Positions 49,596-58,108 of a stretch of DNA of 64,000 bases are shown here, piece by piece. The stretch spans positions 62,001 to 126,000 of the forward strand of contig CAWHEI010000009.1 of NCBI GenBank assembly GCA_963828415.1. The letters are read 5' to 3'. Position numbers and translations under genes: made by a program. The stretch comes from Sva-07 sp963828415. Lineage in GTDB: Bacteria; Actinomycetota; Acidimicrobiia; Acidimicrobiales; Ilumatobacteraceae. Each line of letters starts with the position of its first letter. The stretch's first letter is position 1. The notes under the pieces are model-generated. The model searched no databases and was not told where the DNA came from. It was given only the letters and a program-made list of their open reading frames with translations.

Positions 49596-49665
49596 CGCCC
49601 GCCCGCCCTCATCGCCCACACGCATTCACGATCATTCACGAACGACCCACGAGAGAGAGCACGAC

Positions 49666-50415
49666 ATGCAGAGTTTCGATCTGAGCGGCAAGGTTGCCGT
49701 CGTCACCGGAGGCGGCCAGGGCATCGGCGAGGGCATCGCCAAGGCGTATGCCGAGGCTGGCGCGGCCGTCGTCGTCGCCGCACGACACGTCGATCGCGTC
49801 CAGCGCGTCGCGGACGAGATCAACGCATCGGGTGGGAGCGCGCTCGCCGTGCCGACCGACGTCACCGACCGCGCGGCGCTCATCGCGCTCGCCGACGCTG
49901 CGATCGAGGCGTTCGGCGGCCTCGACATCTGGGTCAACAACGCCGGCGGCTCGACGGTCCGTTCGCCGCTCGTCAAGCTCGATGCGAGCGACTGGGATGC
50001 TTGCCTGTCGCTGAACCTCACCGCTGTGTGGGCCGCGTCGGTGGTGGCGTCCGAGCGGTTGAACGACGGCGGCAGCATCATCAACATCACCTCGCCGGCC
50101 GCCACGCGAGCGGTGCTCGGCAGCGGCCACTACTCGGCAGCCAAGGCCGGCGTGAACGCGCTCACGCTCACGATGGCGATGGAGTTGGCGCCGCGGATTC
50201 GCGTCAATGGTGTCGCCCCCGGCATGGTGCCCACCGAAGTGATGATGACCGCACTCGACATGGACGTCGCATCGCTCGAACAGGTCGCCGAGAAGCGCAC
50301 CCCGATGAAGCGCCTCGGGACCCCCGACGACATCGCCTCTGCGGCGCTCTACCTCGCCAGCGAGATGGGCAGTTGGGTGACCGGCCAGACCATCACGGTG
50401 TCCGGCGGCCAGTAG
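49666..50415 (+). CDS. Short-chain dehydrogenase/reductase
   Basis: Classical SDR of 249 residues. VAVVTGGGQGIGEGIAKAYA is the cofactor motif, VVVAARHVDR follows the second strand (NADP-type Arg), WVNNAGGS carries NNAG, IINITSPAAT and YSAAKAGVNAL (YxxxK) hold catalysis, and RIRVNGVAPGMVPTEVMM plus WVTGQTITVSGGQ complete it. ATG 49666 has GAGAGAGAG upstream; the earlier frame start lies in the LLM gene. Substrate unknown. Confidence 0.93.
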   Translation: MQSFDLSGKVAVVTGGGQGIGEGIAKAYAEAGAAVVVAARHVDRVQRVADEINASGGSALAVPTDVTDRAALIALADAAIEAFGGLDIWVNNAGGSTVRSPLVKLDASDWDACLSLNLTAVWAASVVASERLNDGGSIINITSPAATRAVLGSGHYSAAKAGVNALTLTMAMELAPRIRVNGVAPGMVPTEVMMTALDMDVASLEQVAEKRTPMKRLGTPDDIASAALYLASEMGSWVTGQTITVSGGQ

Positions 50416-50464
50416 CGAGCGTCCGGCTCGTCGGTGGGGTGGGCGGCGCGGTCACAATTGCACG

Positions 50465-51811
50465 ATGACCGATCTCGAAGAGCGCCAGTCCTCGTCCCAA
50501 CCGTGGTTCCTCGCCGGCAACTATGCGCCGGTCGCCGATGAACTGACCGCCTTCGATCTCCCGGTCACGGGAGTCATTCCGCCGTCGCTGTCGGGGCGCT
50601 ACCTGCGCAACGGCTCGAACCCGAAGTCGGGAACTGCGGGGCACTGGTTCTTCGGCGACGGGATGGTGCACGGCATCCGCCTCGACGGTGGCAAGGCCGA
50701 GTGGTACCGCAACCGCTACGTGCAGACCACCAAGCTGCGCACCGGTCTCGAAGCGACCGATCCCGAAGCGATGTTCGACCCCACCGCGAGTGCGGCGAAC
50801 ACGCACGTGCTGGCGCACGCCGGTCGAATCTGGGCGCTCGAGGAGGGCCATCTCCCGTACGAGTTGAGTCCCGAGCTCGACACGATCGGCTGCGACAACT
50901 TCGACGGCAAGCTGACCACGGCCTTCACTGCGCATCCGAAGCTGTGCCCCGAGACCGGCGAGTTGCACTTCTTCGGCTACTCACCCGTGGCGCCGTTCCT
51001 CACGTACCACGTGCTCGACGCGTCCGGTGCGCTCGTGCACTCGGCCGAGATCAACGTGCCCGCCGGCACGATGATGCACGACTTCATGATCACCCGCGAC
51101 CACGCGATCTTCATGGACCTGCCGGTGGTGTTCGACCTGTCGAATCTGCAGGCGCCGCTGAAGTGGGACGACAACTACGGCGCCCGCATCGGGATCATGC
51201 CGAGGATGGGGACCAACGCCGACATCCGATGGTTCGAGGTCGACCCGTGTTACGTGTTCCACCCCCTCAACGCCTATGTCGAGGGTGACACGGTGGTGTG
51301 CGACGTCGGGCGTCACGCCTCGATGTGGCGCACATCGATGGAGGACGGCGAGCCCTGCTACATGCACCGCTGGACCTTCGATCTGGCGACGGGCGCGGTC
51401 GGCGAGCAGCAACTCGACGGTGACTCGCACGCGTTCCCCCGAGTCGACGATCGGGTCGTCGGACTCAAGCATCGCTATGGGTGGGGTGTAGCCCCTCGTG
51501 GTGGCGGCGCCGGGGCCATCGTCGATCCGGGCAACGTCGTCAAGTGGGACTTCCAGACCGGTGAGCAGCAGACCTACGACTTCGGTCCGAACAGCTTCCC
51601 GGGCGAGTTCGTGTTCGTCCAGGACGACGACGCATCCGGTGAGGACGAGGGATGGGTGGTCGGCCTCGTGTACGACGCCGCCGACGACCGCTCCGACCTC
51701 GTGATTCTCGACGGATCCGCGCCTGGCACCGACCCGGTTGCGCGGGTGCACCTGCCCCAGCGGGTGCCGTTCGGCTTCCACGGCAGCTGGGTCGACGACG
51801 CCGCCCTCTGA
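50465..51811 (+). CDS. Carotenoid oxygenase (RPE65/CCD family)
   Basis: Non-heme iron double-bond-cleaving dioxygenase of 448 residues. PPSLSGRYLRNGSNPKSGTA is the family start, and the four iron His are visible in TTAFTAHPKLCPETGELHFF, GTMMHDFMITRDHAIFMDLP, DPCYVFHPLNAYVEGD and the C-terminal GFHGSW. GDGMVHGIRL and YMHRWTFDL are further family blocks. Substrates include carotenoids, stilbenes and lignin-derived compounds. It follows the SDR by about 50 bases on the same strand. A family B repeat lies right after its stop. Confidence 0.95.
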   Translation: MTDLEERQSSSQPWFLAGNYAPVADELTAFDLPVTGVIPPSLSGRYLRNGSNPKSGTAGHWFFGDGMVHGIRLDGGKAEWYRNRYVQTTKLRTGLEATDPEAMFDPTASAANTHVLAHAGRIWALEEGHLPYELSPELDTIGCDNFDGKLTTAFTAHPKLCPETGELHFFGYSPVAPFLTYHVLDASGALVHSAEINVPAGTMMHDFMITRDHAIFMDLPVVFDLSNLQAPLKWDDNYGARIGIMPRMGTNADIRWFEVDPCYVFHPLNAYVEGDTVVCDVGRHASMWRTSMEDGEPCYMHRWTFDLATGAVGEQQLDGDSHAFPRVDDRVVGLKHRYGWGVAPRGGGAGAIVDPGNVVKWDFQTGEQQTYDFGPNSFPGEFVFVQDDDASGEDEGWVVGLVYDAADDRSDLVILDGSAPGTDPVARVHLPQRVPFGFHGSWVDDAAL

Positions 51812-51828
51812 CCGCGCTTCCCAACTCC

Positions 51829-51880
51829 CGTTTGGGCGCAGATTCGGGTGGACCGGGTCACCCGAAGTGCAACGCAAACG
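51829..51880. repeat. Family B palindromic element
   Basis: CGTTTGGGCGCAGATTCGGG at left, TGGACCGGGTCACCCGAA in the centre, TGCAACGCAAACG at right. It is between the carotenoid oxygenase stop and the tRNA gene. Confidence 0.9.
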
Positions 51881-51933
51881 GGATGAGGCCTGGGGGGTCG
51901 CCGATCGGGTCGCGTAGTGTCGGTCGGGCACCG

Positions 51934-52019
51934 GCCCGGGTGGCGAAACTGGCAGACGCGGGGGGCTTAAACCCCCCTTCCACTCACGTGGAGTGCGGGT
52001 TCAAATCCCGCCCCGGGCA
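51934..52019 (+). tRNA. tRNA-Leu (anticodon UAA)
   Basis: GCCCGGG at 51934-51940 pairs with CCCGGGC at 52012-52018. The anticodon loop GGGGGCTTAAACCCCC carries TAA. A class II variable arm (CCACTCACGTGG) and GGTTCAAAT in the T arm follow. The 86-base gene ends with discriminator A and CCA is not encoded. Confidence 0.97.
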
Positions 52020-52206
52020 CGTCGACGAGTTCGCACGGGCTGTTCCGCAGTGGTGCTCGCCGGCGAGATCTCCCTCAGCAGCGTCGGCGCCCCCTCGTTG
52101 TTGCTCATCTCGGGCCAGACCGGTCGTGCTGGGGCACGAGGCTGTCCTTCCCGTCATGGCCGTGTGCTCCGAGGGTCCCTCGGCAGCTCGCCGCCAGCGA
52201 TGGGTG
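52020..52206. other. Intergenic, nothing recognised
   Basis: Between the tRNA and the convergent histidine kinase stop. No repeat family member or clear hairpin is seen. Confidence 0.5.
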
Positions 52207-53631
52207 TCAGCCAGCGGCGATCGGAAACTCGAGATGCACCGTCGTTCCGGTCCCGGGTTCGCTGTCGATGGTCACGTGGCCGCCGTGGGCGGTCATTGCG
52301 GCGTCGACGATGGCGAGGCCGAGCCCGCTGCCACCGCGGTGGCGTGATCGAGCAGGGTCGGAGCGGAAGAACCGTTCGGTGACGCGTTCGACGATCTCGG
52401 GCGGCATGCCGTCGCCGGTGTCTTCGACGTCGAGCAGCGCTGAGGTCGCGGTGTGAGTGAGCCGGATGGTGACGGCGACGTCCTGGTCGGTGTGGACGAG
52501 TGCGTTGCCGACGACGTTGGTGACGACCTGGCGAAGGCGGTCCTCGTCGCCGACGATCGCCACCGGGTCGTCGAGGTGTTCGGCGATGATCGTGCGGGTC
52601 GGCCACGCCGCTCGTGCGTCGAGAGCGGCGTCTCGCGCGAGTTGTGCCAGGTCGACTGGGCGAATGTCGAGCGGCCGTCGCTCGTCGAGTTTGGCCAGCG
52701 TGAGCATGTCTTCGACGAGGCGACCCATTCGCGTGGCCTCCTGTTCGGTGCGTCGCATCGCGTCGTCGAGGGTCGTGTCGTCGCGAAGACCGCCGTGGCG
52801 GTACAGCTCGGCATAGCCGCGGATCGTGGTGACCGGTGTGCGGAGTTCGTGCGAGGCGTCGGCGACGAATCGGCGGAGCCGTTCCTCGGAGGCGGCCCGT
52901 TCGTCGAGCGCTCCTTCGATCTGGCCGAGCATCAGGTTCAGTGCAACGGCCAGTTCGCCCGCTTCGGTGCCCTGTCCGCTGTCTTCGGGAACTCTGGCGG
53001 TGAGGTCGCCGGCGGCGATCTCGGTGGCGGTGGTGGTCATCTTCTTGATGGGGCGAATGCCGAGGTGTACGACCCACCAGCTGACGAGGCCGAGCACCGC
53101 GAGAATGGCGAGCATCCCGAGCACTTGCACGACGATGAGACGTGAGATGGTGTCTTCGACGTCGTTGATCGGAAGTGCCGTGATCGCAGTGATGTCGCCG
53201 ATGCGTTGGGCGAGGACGCGGTAGTCGACGTCGCCTTCGGTGGCGCCGGTGGTGAACACCCGTCGGCCGGTGGCCGGGAGATCGTCCGGTGAGATGTCGG
53301 GTTCGCCGTAGGTCCGGTCGCCGGCATTGGGAACGAATCGCGTGGTCAAGACGCCGTCGCTGTCGACGAAGCCTTCGTAGACGTCGCTGACGCGTTGGGG
53401 GAAGTCGTCGGGAGGAATCGGTGGCAGCGTCGTGTCGAGGCGGTCGCCGGGACGCCCGTCGCCGACGCGGTCGACCGGAGCAAACGAAGCGAGCCGCTGG
53501 TCGATCTGGTCCAGGAGCTGGCCTCGTGTCGTGATGGTGATGATGACGGACACGATGACGAGGACGCCGGCGACGAATCCCATTCCCGCGAGGAGCCGTG
53601 CGCGCAGCGACATCGTGCGGGTGGTGGTCAT
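52207..53631 (-). CDS. Sensor histidine kinase (two-component)
   Basis: A 474-residue membrane kinase. Helix 1 (LLAGMGFVAGVLVIVSVIIT) and helix 2 (LIVVQVLGMLAILAVLGLVS) enclose a ~130-residue outside sensor domain. A HAMP linker (GIRPIKKMTTTATEIAAGDL) leads to the phospho-acceptor FVADASHELRTPVTTIRGYA (His near residue 260) and the ATPase boxes RLRQVVTNVVGNALVH, VEDTGDGMPP, and GGSGLGLAIVDAAMTAHGGH. It closely resembles the actinobacterial TcrY/PrrB/MprB-like type. ATG 53631 overlaps the response regulator stop by four bases. Confidence 0.96.
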   Translation of the reverse strand: MTTTRTMSLRARLLAGMGFVAGVLVIVSVIITITTRGQLLDQIDQRLASFAPVDRVGDGRPGDRLDTTLPPIPPDDFPQRVSDVYEGFVDSDGVLTTRFVPNAGDRTYGEPDISPDDLPATGRRVFTTGATEGDVDYRVLAQRIGDITAITALPINDVEDTISRLIVVQVLGMLAILAVLGLVSWWVVHLGIRPIKKMTTTATEIAAGDLTARVPEDSGQGTEAGELAVALNLMLGQIEGALDERAASEERLRRFVADASHELRTPVTTIRGYAELYRHGGLRDDTTLDDAMRRTEQEATRMGRLVEDMLTLAKLDERRPLDIRPVDLAQLARDAALDARAAWPTRTIIAEHLDDPVAIVGDEDRLRQVVTNVVGNALVHTDQDVAVTIRLTHTATSALLDVEDTGDGMPPEIVERVTERFFRSDPARSRHRGGSGLGLAIVDAAMTAHGGHVTIDSEPGTGTTVHLEFPIAAG

Positions 53632-54311
53632 GGGTGGCGCAGCGTGTAGCCGACGCCACGGATCGTGTGGATCAGTTTCGGTTCGGCGTTGTCGACCTTC
53701 TTGCGGAGGTAGCCGACGTAGGTCTCCACGACGCCGCCGTCGCCGCCGAAGTCGTACTTCCAGACGTGATCGAGGATCTGTGCCTTCGACAGCACCCGGC
53801 CCTGGTTGATGAGCAGGTACCGCAACAGGTTGAACTCGGTTGGCGACAGCGAGATGTCCTCACCGGCGCGCTGCACCCGGTGGGCGTCGTCGTCGAGGGT
53901 GAGGTCGGCACATTCGTGCAGGGCGGCATCGGCGTTCGAGTCCGCGGTTCGGCGCAGGACCGCCTGGGCGCGTGCGACGAGTTCGTCGAGGCTGAACGGC
54001 TTCTGCACGTAGTCGTCGCCACCCAATGTCAGACCCCGAACCTTGTCGTCGGTGGCGTCGCGGGCGGTCAGGAACAGCACCGGTGTGCGGTCGTCGTCGG
54101 CGCGCAGACGTCGGCACACCTCGAAGCCGTCGAGGTCGGGCATCATCACATCGAGCAACACCAGGTCGGGTTTGATCTCGGGGATCCTGGCGAGTGCCTC
54201 GCGTCCGTTCTCGGCCGTGCTGACCGTGAATCCGTGGTGCGACAGCGCAGCGGCGAGCATCGATCTCAGGTTCTCTTCGTCGTCCACGACGAGCAGGTGC
54301 GGTGTGGGCAT
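53628..54311 (-). CDS. OmpR-family response regulator
   Basis: A 227-residue regulator, partner of the kinase downstream. The receiver has LLVVDDEENLRSMLAAALSH, phospho-Asp in LVLLDVMMPDLDGFEVCRRL (about residue 54), the Thr of LFLTARD and Lys of YVQKPFS. The DNA-binding winged helix has LSPTEFNLLRYLLINQGRVL, DHVWKYDFGGDGGVVETYVG and IHTIRGVGYTLR. ATG 54311 is used. Direct repeats just upstream (54336) may be its own binding site. Confidence 0.96.
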   Translation of the reverse strand: MPTPHLLVVDDEENLRSMLAAALSHHGFTVSTAENGREALARIPEIKPDLVLLDVMMPDLDGFEVCRRLRADDDRTPVLFLTARDATDDKVRGLTLGGDDYVQKPFSLDELVARAQAVLRRTADSNADAALHECADLTLDDDAHRVQRAGEDISLSPTEFNLLRYLLINQGRVLSKAQILDHVWKYDFGGDGGVVETYVGYLRKKVDNAEPKLIHTIRGVGYTLRHP

Positions 54312-54335
54312 GTGGAGAGCATGACGGCTGAACCT

Positions 54336-54369
54336 GTGAGTCCGCCGTGAGTCCGCTGTGAGATCCGCC
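54336..54369. promoter_or_regulatory. Three 11-bp direct repeats, possible OmpR-type binding site
   Basis: GTGAGTCCGCC, GTGAGTCCGCT and GTGAGATCCGCC begin at 54336, 54347 and 54358, exactly 11 bases apart. OmpR/PhoB-type regulators bind such 11-bp direct repeats. The site is 25 bases before the response regulator start and 73 bases before the divergent peroxiredoxin start, so it could control both. Inference from spacing only. Confidence 0.5.
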
Positions 54370-54405
54370 GGGAATAACACGGTCGCCGACGCGGTTGTTC
54401 GGAAT

Positions 54406-54421
54406 ATACCCACCGGGGTAT
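54406..54421. promoter_or_regulatory. CsoR/CstR-like operator candidate
   Basis: ATACCCACCGGGGTAT: six-base arms ATACCC/GGGTAT around four bases. This resembles operators of CsoR-family copper or persulfide regulators. It is 20 bases before the peroxiredoxin ATG. No csoR gene is in the window. Confidence 0.45.
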
Positions 54422-54441
54422 CAACGAACGGAGGAAACATC

Positions 54442-55071
54442 ATGGGACTTCATCTGGGCGACACCGCCCCCGACTTCACCGCAATGACCACCGACGGCGA
54501 GATCTCCTTCCACGACTGGAAGCAGGACTCGTGGGCGGTGTTCTTCAGCCACCCCGCCGACTTCACCCCGGTGTGCACCACCGAGCTGGGACGTACCGCA
54601 GCGCTCAAGGACGAGTTCGCCAAGCGCAACACCAAGGCCATGGCGCTGTCGATCGACCCGATCGAGGACCATCACAAGTGGGCACCCGACATCGGCGAGG
54701 TCACCGGAACCGAACTGAACTTCCCGATCGTGGCGGACCCCGACCACCGCATTGCGGAGCTGTACGACATGATCCACCCCGGCGAAGGCGACACCTCCAC
54801 GGTGCGCTCGGTCTTCATCGTCGACCCGGCGAACAAGCTGCGCTTGATGCTCACCTACCCCAAGTCGGTGGGCCGCAACTTCGACGAGATCGTGCGAGTC
54901 ATCGACGCCCTGCAGGCCACCGATGCCCACCCGATCGCAACCCCGGCTGACTGGAAGCCCGGTGAACGGGTCATCGTCGGCTTGGCCGTCTCGACCGACG
55001 ACGCGAAGAAGCAGTTCGACAACGTCGAGGAGTTCAAGCCGTACCTTCGGTACGCCGACGCCCCTCGCTGA
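54442..55071 (+). CDS. 1-Cys peroxiredoxin (Prx6-like)
   Basis: Thiol peroxidase of 209 residues that reduces hydroperoxides. The peroxidatic Cys is in HPADFTPVCTTELGR at residue 45, the only Cys of the protein, so no resolving Cys exists. The Prx6 pattern continues with MALSIDPIEDHHKWAPDIGE, FPIVADPDHRIAELYDMIHP, VFIVDPANKLRLMLTYPKSV, and the C-terminal extension DWKPGERVIVGLAVSTDDAK. ATG 54442 follows GGAGGAAAC. A CsoR-like inverted repeat and direct repeats sit upstream, pointing to redox or metal control. Confidence 0.95.
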   Translation: MGLHLGDTAPDFTAMTTDGEISFHDWKQDSWAVFFSHPADFTPVCTTELGRTAALKDEFAKRNTKAMALSIDPIEDHHKWAPDIGEVTGTELNFPIVADPDHRIAELYDMIHPGEGDTSTVRSVFIVDPANKLRLMLTYPKSVGRNFDEIVRVIDALQATDAHPIATPADWKPGERVIVGLAVSTDDAKKQFDNVEEFKPYLRYADAPR

Positions 55072-55113
55072 GCGCGACACCCGCAGCACCCGTCCTCACG
55101 GGATTCGGGGTTG

Positions 55114-55131
55114 TGTTAGGTTCACCTAACA
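55114..55131. promoter_or_regulatory. Iron-box-like operator (DtxR/IdeR type)
   Basis: TGTTAGGTTCACCTAACA is an 18-bp palindrome with TTAGG/CCTAA arms, as in DtxR/IdeR boxes, though the two halves are closer than in the 19-bp consensus. It ends five bases before the first ATG of the siderophore-interacting protein gene, ideal for repression when iron is plentiful. Confidence 0.7.
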
Positions 55132-55135
55132 ACTA

Positions 55136-55963
55136 ATGTCATGTCTCCCTATGGAGACGATGACGATCACGTCGGCCGCGACAACGCCCGACGACGAAGG
55201 ACTGCGGGCGCCCGACGCGTTGGCCACGCTGGCGACGGTGCACGGGTTCGTGCACCGGGTACAGCGCCTCACACCGTCCTTGCTCGAAGTGACGGTCGGC
55301 GGGCTCGACGACTACCCACTCCGTGGCGGCGACGAGTTCGTGTACGTGATGATCTCCCACGAATTGGGCGGGATCCGGCCGAGCTACACCATGGCCGACT
55401 TTCGCAATGAGGCAGCTGGCGATCTCGTGCGCGGGGCCTACTACACGGTGCGCCGTGCACGGCCCGACGTCGGCGAGGTCGATCTGTGGGTGGTGGACCA
55501 CGAACACCACGGATCGGTGGCCGACTGGATGCGCACCGCCGAACCCGGTGCTCCGCTTGCGTTCTGGGGGCCCCGACGTGGCTTCGAGATCCCGGCGGGC
55601 GTCGACGACGTGTTGCTGATCGCGGACGAGACCGGCTTCGCGGCCGTCGCTGCGACCATCGAGACCGCAGCGCCTGGGCTGCGAATCCTCGCGTTGCTCG
55701 AGGCGGCAGGTGAGCACCATCGCCCGCCGATGCCCGCACGGCCGGGCCTTCATTCCGTGTGGGTGAATCGTGGTGATGACGCGCCGGGCACGGTCAATCG
55801 TCTGCTCGAGGCCGTTCGATCGGAGGTGACCGGAACACCCGGTGCAGCCTTCGGGGCGGGGGAGTCCCACCACGTCAGTGCGATCCGCCGGTTCCTGCGA
55901 ACCGAGATCGGCATGTCTGCTGACCAGGTGTCGATGACCGGTTACTGGCGTCTGGCCGACTGA
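55136..55963 (+). CDS. Siderophore-interacting protein (flavin ferric reductase)
   Basis: FAD-containing protein that reduces and releases iron from siderophores; about 275 residues. Typical blocks are LLEVTVGGLDDYPLRGGDEF, YYTVRRARPDVGEVDLWVVD followed by HEHHGSVADWMRTAEPG, WGPRRGFEIPAGVDDVLLIA with ADETGFAAVAATIE, and the C-terminal GAGESHHVSAIRRFL and TGYWRLAD. Possible starts are ATG 55136, 55151 and 55160; only the last has GGAG near, and a leaderless start at 55136 is possible because the iron box is so close. First gene of a seven-gene iron operon. Confidence 0.92.
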   Translation: MSCLPMETMTITSAATTPDDEGLRAPDALATLATVHGFVHRVQRLTPSLLEVTVGGLDDYPLRGGDEFVYVMISHELGGIRPSYTMADFRNEAAGDLVRGAYYTVRRARPDVGEVDLWVVDHEHHGSVADWMRTAEPGAPLAFWGPRRGFEIPAGVDDVLLIADETGFAAVAATIETAAPGLRILALLEAAGEHHRPPMPARPGLHSVWVNRGDDAPGTVNRLLEAVRSEVTGTPGAAFGAGESHHVSAIRRFLRTEIGMSADQVSMTGYWRLAD

Positions 55964-55976
55964 ACCCGATGCTGCG

Positions 55977-57062
55977 ATGAGTGACGGACTGGTGACCACA
56001 GCGTCCATGAGCCACGGCCGGGTGGTGGACCGTCGACGCCTCGGTGCGCGGCCCATGACCGTGCACGCGGCGCGTCGGTCCGCGGTGGTCGCCGCGTTGG
56101 GCGCCGCCTTGGTCGTCGTGGTGCTCGGTTCGCTGGCGGTCGGAACGAAATCGATTCCCGTCGGCACCGTCATCGAGGCGTTCACGCACTTCGATCCCAC
56201 CGACACCGACCACTTGGTGGTGCGCGAGCTGCGCCTCCCGCGGACGATCGTCGGCCTGCTGGTCGGGATCGCCATCGGACTCGGCGGAGCGATCATGCAG
56301 GCGGTGACCCGCAACCCGCTCGCCGATCCCGGCATCCTCGGCGTCAATGCGGGAGCCTCGTTCGCCGTCGTGCTGGCGATCTGGGCGTTCGGTGTCGGCA
56401 CCACGCTCGGCCTCGTCTGGTTCGCGATGGCTGGTGCGGCCGTTGCCTCCGTTGTCGTGTACCTGTTGGGCTCGGTCGGACGAGGCGGGGCAACACCGGT
56501 GCGACTTGCGCTGTCCGGCGCAGCGCTCAGCGCGCTGCTCTTCGCCTTCACTCGCGCCATCACGCTGCTCGACGAGGCAACACTCGATCAGTTCCGGTTC
56601 TGGGCTGTCGGGTCACTCGCCGGACGCGATGGCGAGGTGGTGTCGAGCATCGTCTGGTTCATCGTCATCGGGGTTGCGCTCGCCATCTCGTTGGCGCGCC
56701 CGCTCAACGCCATCGGCCTCGGCGACGACGCTGCAGCGGCGCTGGGCGTCCAGGTCGGCCGCACGCGTGCGCTCGCGGGGGTCGCCATCGTGCTGCTGTG
56801 TGGATCGTCGGTGGCGGCGATCGGTCCGATCGCGTTCATCGGGCTTGTCGTCCCGCACGCCGTCCGCGCGGTCGTCGGTCCAGACCAGCGCTGGCTGATG
56901 TTCGGGTGCGCGCTCGCCGGCCCCGCTCTGCTCCTCGGCTGCGACACGATCGGCCGCATCATCGCTCGGCCGGGCGAGGTGCAGGTCGGCATCATGACCG
57001 CGGCCATCGGTGGACCAGCATTCGTGTACCTCGTTCGGCGCGCCCGGATGGTGCAGCTGTGA
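55977..57062 (+). CDS. FecCD-family iron/heme ABC transporter permease
   Basis: Inner-membrane permease of 361 residues with about nine to ten helices. LRLPRTIVGLLVGIAIGLGG and AIMQAVTRNPLADPGILGVN are the FecCD signature at residues ~85-125. LGVQVGRTRALAGVAIVLLC and IGPIAFIGLVVPHAVRAVVG close the coupling region. Starts 13 bases after the SIP stop; several ATGs (55977, 56007, 56055) could begin it. It should pair with the next gene as a heterodimer. Confidence 0.94.
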   Translation: MSDGLVTTASMSHGRVVDRRRLGARPMTVHAARRSAVVAALGAALVVVVLGSLAVGTKSIPVGTVIEAFTHFDPTDTDHLVVRELRLPRTIVGLLVGIAIGLGGAIMQAVTRNPLADPGILGVNAGASFAVVLAIWAFGVGTTLGLVWFAMAGAAVASVVVYLLGSVGRGGATPVRLALSGAALSALLFAFTRAITLLDEATLDQFRFWAVGSLAGRDGEVVSSIVWFIVIGVALAISLARPLNAIGLGDDAAAALGVQVGRTRALAGVAIVLLCGSSVAAIGPIAFIGLVVPHAVRAVVGPDQRWLMFGCALAGPALLLGCDTIGRIIARPGEVQVGIMTAAIGGPAFVYLVRRARMVQL

Positions 57063-58108
57063 CCGTGATCGCCGCCAACCATCCATGGGTGGTACGACGC
57101 GGACCTTGGTCGATGCGTCTGCGACCACGATCGATCCTCGTGTGCGCCGTGCTCGCCGGTGTCACAGTGGTCATCGGGGTCTGGTCGATCATGGTTGGCG
57201 ACTTCCCGCTGTCGGTGGGCGAGGTGCTCGGTTCGGTGTTCGGAGACGGCGGCCAGGACGCAGAGTTCATCGTGCAGACGCTGCGCTTGCCTCGCGCGCT
57301 GACGGCGATGCTCGTCGGCGCTGCGCTCGGGATGTCCGGCGCTGTGTTCCAGTCGATTGCTCGCAACCCGTTGGGATCGCCCGACATCATCGGGTTCGAG
57401 TCCGGAGCTGCCGCCGGCGCAGTGCTCATGATCACGGTCTACGACGGATCGAGCCTCGCTGTGGCCGGCGGGGCCGTGGCCGGCGGACTGGCCACTGCAC
57501 TGCTCGTGTACGCGCTCGCCCACCAGCGCGGGCTGGATGCGTCGCGACTGGTGCTCGTGGGCATCGGCATCGGCTTCACTGCGACCGCCGCCATCGACTA
57601 CATGATCACGCGCGCGCGGATCCAGGATGTCCAGCGTGCCGCGGTCTGGCTCACGGGGTCGCTCAACGGGCGCACATGGGATCACGTGCGGACCGTCGGG
57701 CTGGCACTGCTCGTGCTGGCGCCGTTCATCATCGCCGCGCAGCGGTCGCTCGACCGGCTGGAACTCGGCGACGACACGGCTCATGCGCTCGGCGTGAGCG
57801 TCGGGCGCACCAAACTGCTCCTGATCGTGCTCGCCGTCGGTCTCGTCGCACTCGGCGTCGCGGCCGCAGGTCCGATCGTGTTCATCGCGTTCGTGTCGGC
57901 GCCGATTGCGCGGCGCATGACCTCCTCACCCGGTGCCTGCCTGGTGCCGGCGGCCTTCGTCGGAGCCTTGCTCACCATGACCGCGGATCTCGCGGCTCGA
58001 CGAGTACTGGCCCCCACCGAACTGCCCGTCGGGATAGCGACAGCGGTCATCGGAGCCCCGTACCTGCTGTGGCTGCTGTCGCGACGAGCCCGGACCGGTG
58101 CGCTGTGA
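57059..58108 (+). CDS. FecCD-family iron/heme ABC transporter permease (second)
   Basis: A 349-residue permease. LRLPRALTAMLVGAALGMSG followed by AVFQSIARNPLGSPDIIGFE gives the same signature as its neighbour, and LGVSVGRTKLLLIVLAVGLV and AGPIVFIAFVSAPIARRM the end. The GTG start overlaps the previous stop by four bases (GTGA), as does its own stop with the next start. Two different permeases in tandem are characteristic of ferric-siderophore (FepDG-like) systems. Confidence 0.94.
   Translation: MTVIAANHPWVVRRGPWSMRLRPRSILVCAVLAGVTVVIGVWSIMVGDFPLSVGEVLGSVFGDGGQDAEFIVQTLRLPRALTAMLVGAALGMSGAVFQSIARNPLGSPDIIGFESGAAAGAVLMITVYDGSSLAVAGGAVAGGLATALLVYALAHQRGLDASRLVLVGIGIGFTATAAIDYMITRARIQDVQRAAVWLTGSLNGRTWDHVRTVGLALLVLAPFIIAAQRSLDRLELGDDTAHALGVSVGRTKLLLIVLAVGLVALGVAAAGPIVFIAFVSAPIARRMTSSPGACLVPAAFVGALLTMTADLAARRVLAPTELPVGIATAVIGAPYLLWLLSRRARTGAL

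Noticed and set aside
52020..52206. Possible attachment site or genomic island border at the tRNA-Leu
   Set aside because: No integrase and no direct repeat of the tRNA 3' end were found in the window.
51652..52347. Open frame containing VAKLADAGGLNPP
   Set aside because: This is the translation of the tRNA-Leu gene and its flanks.
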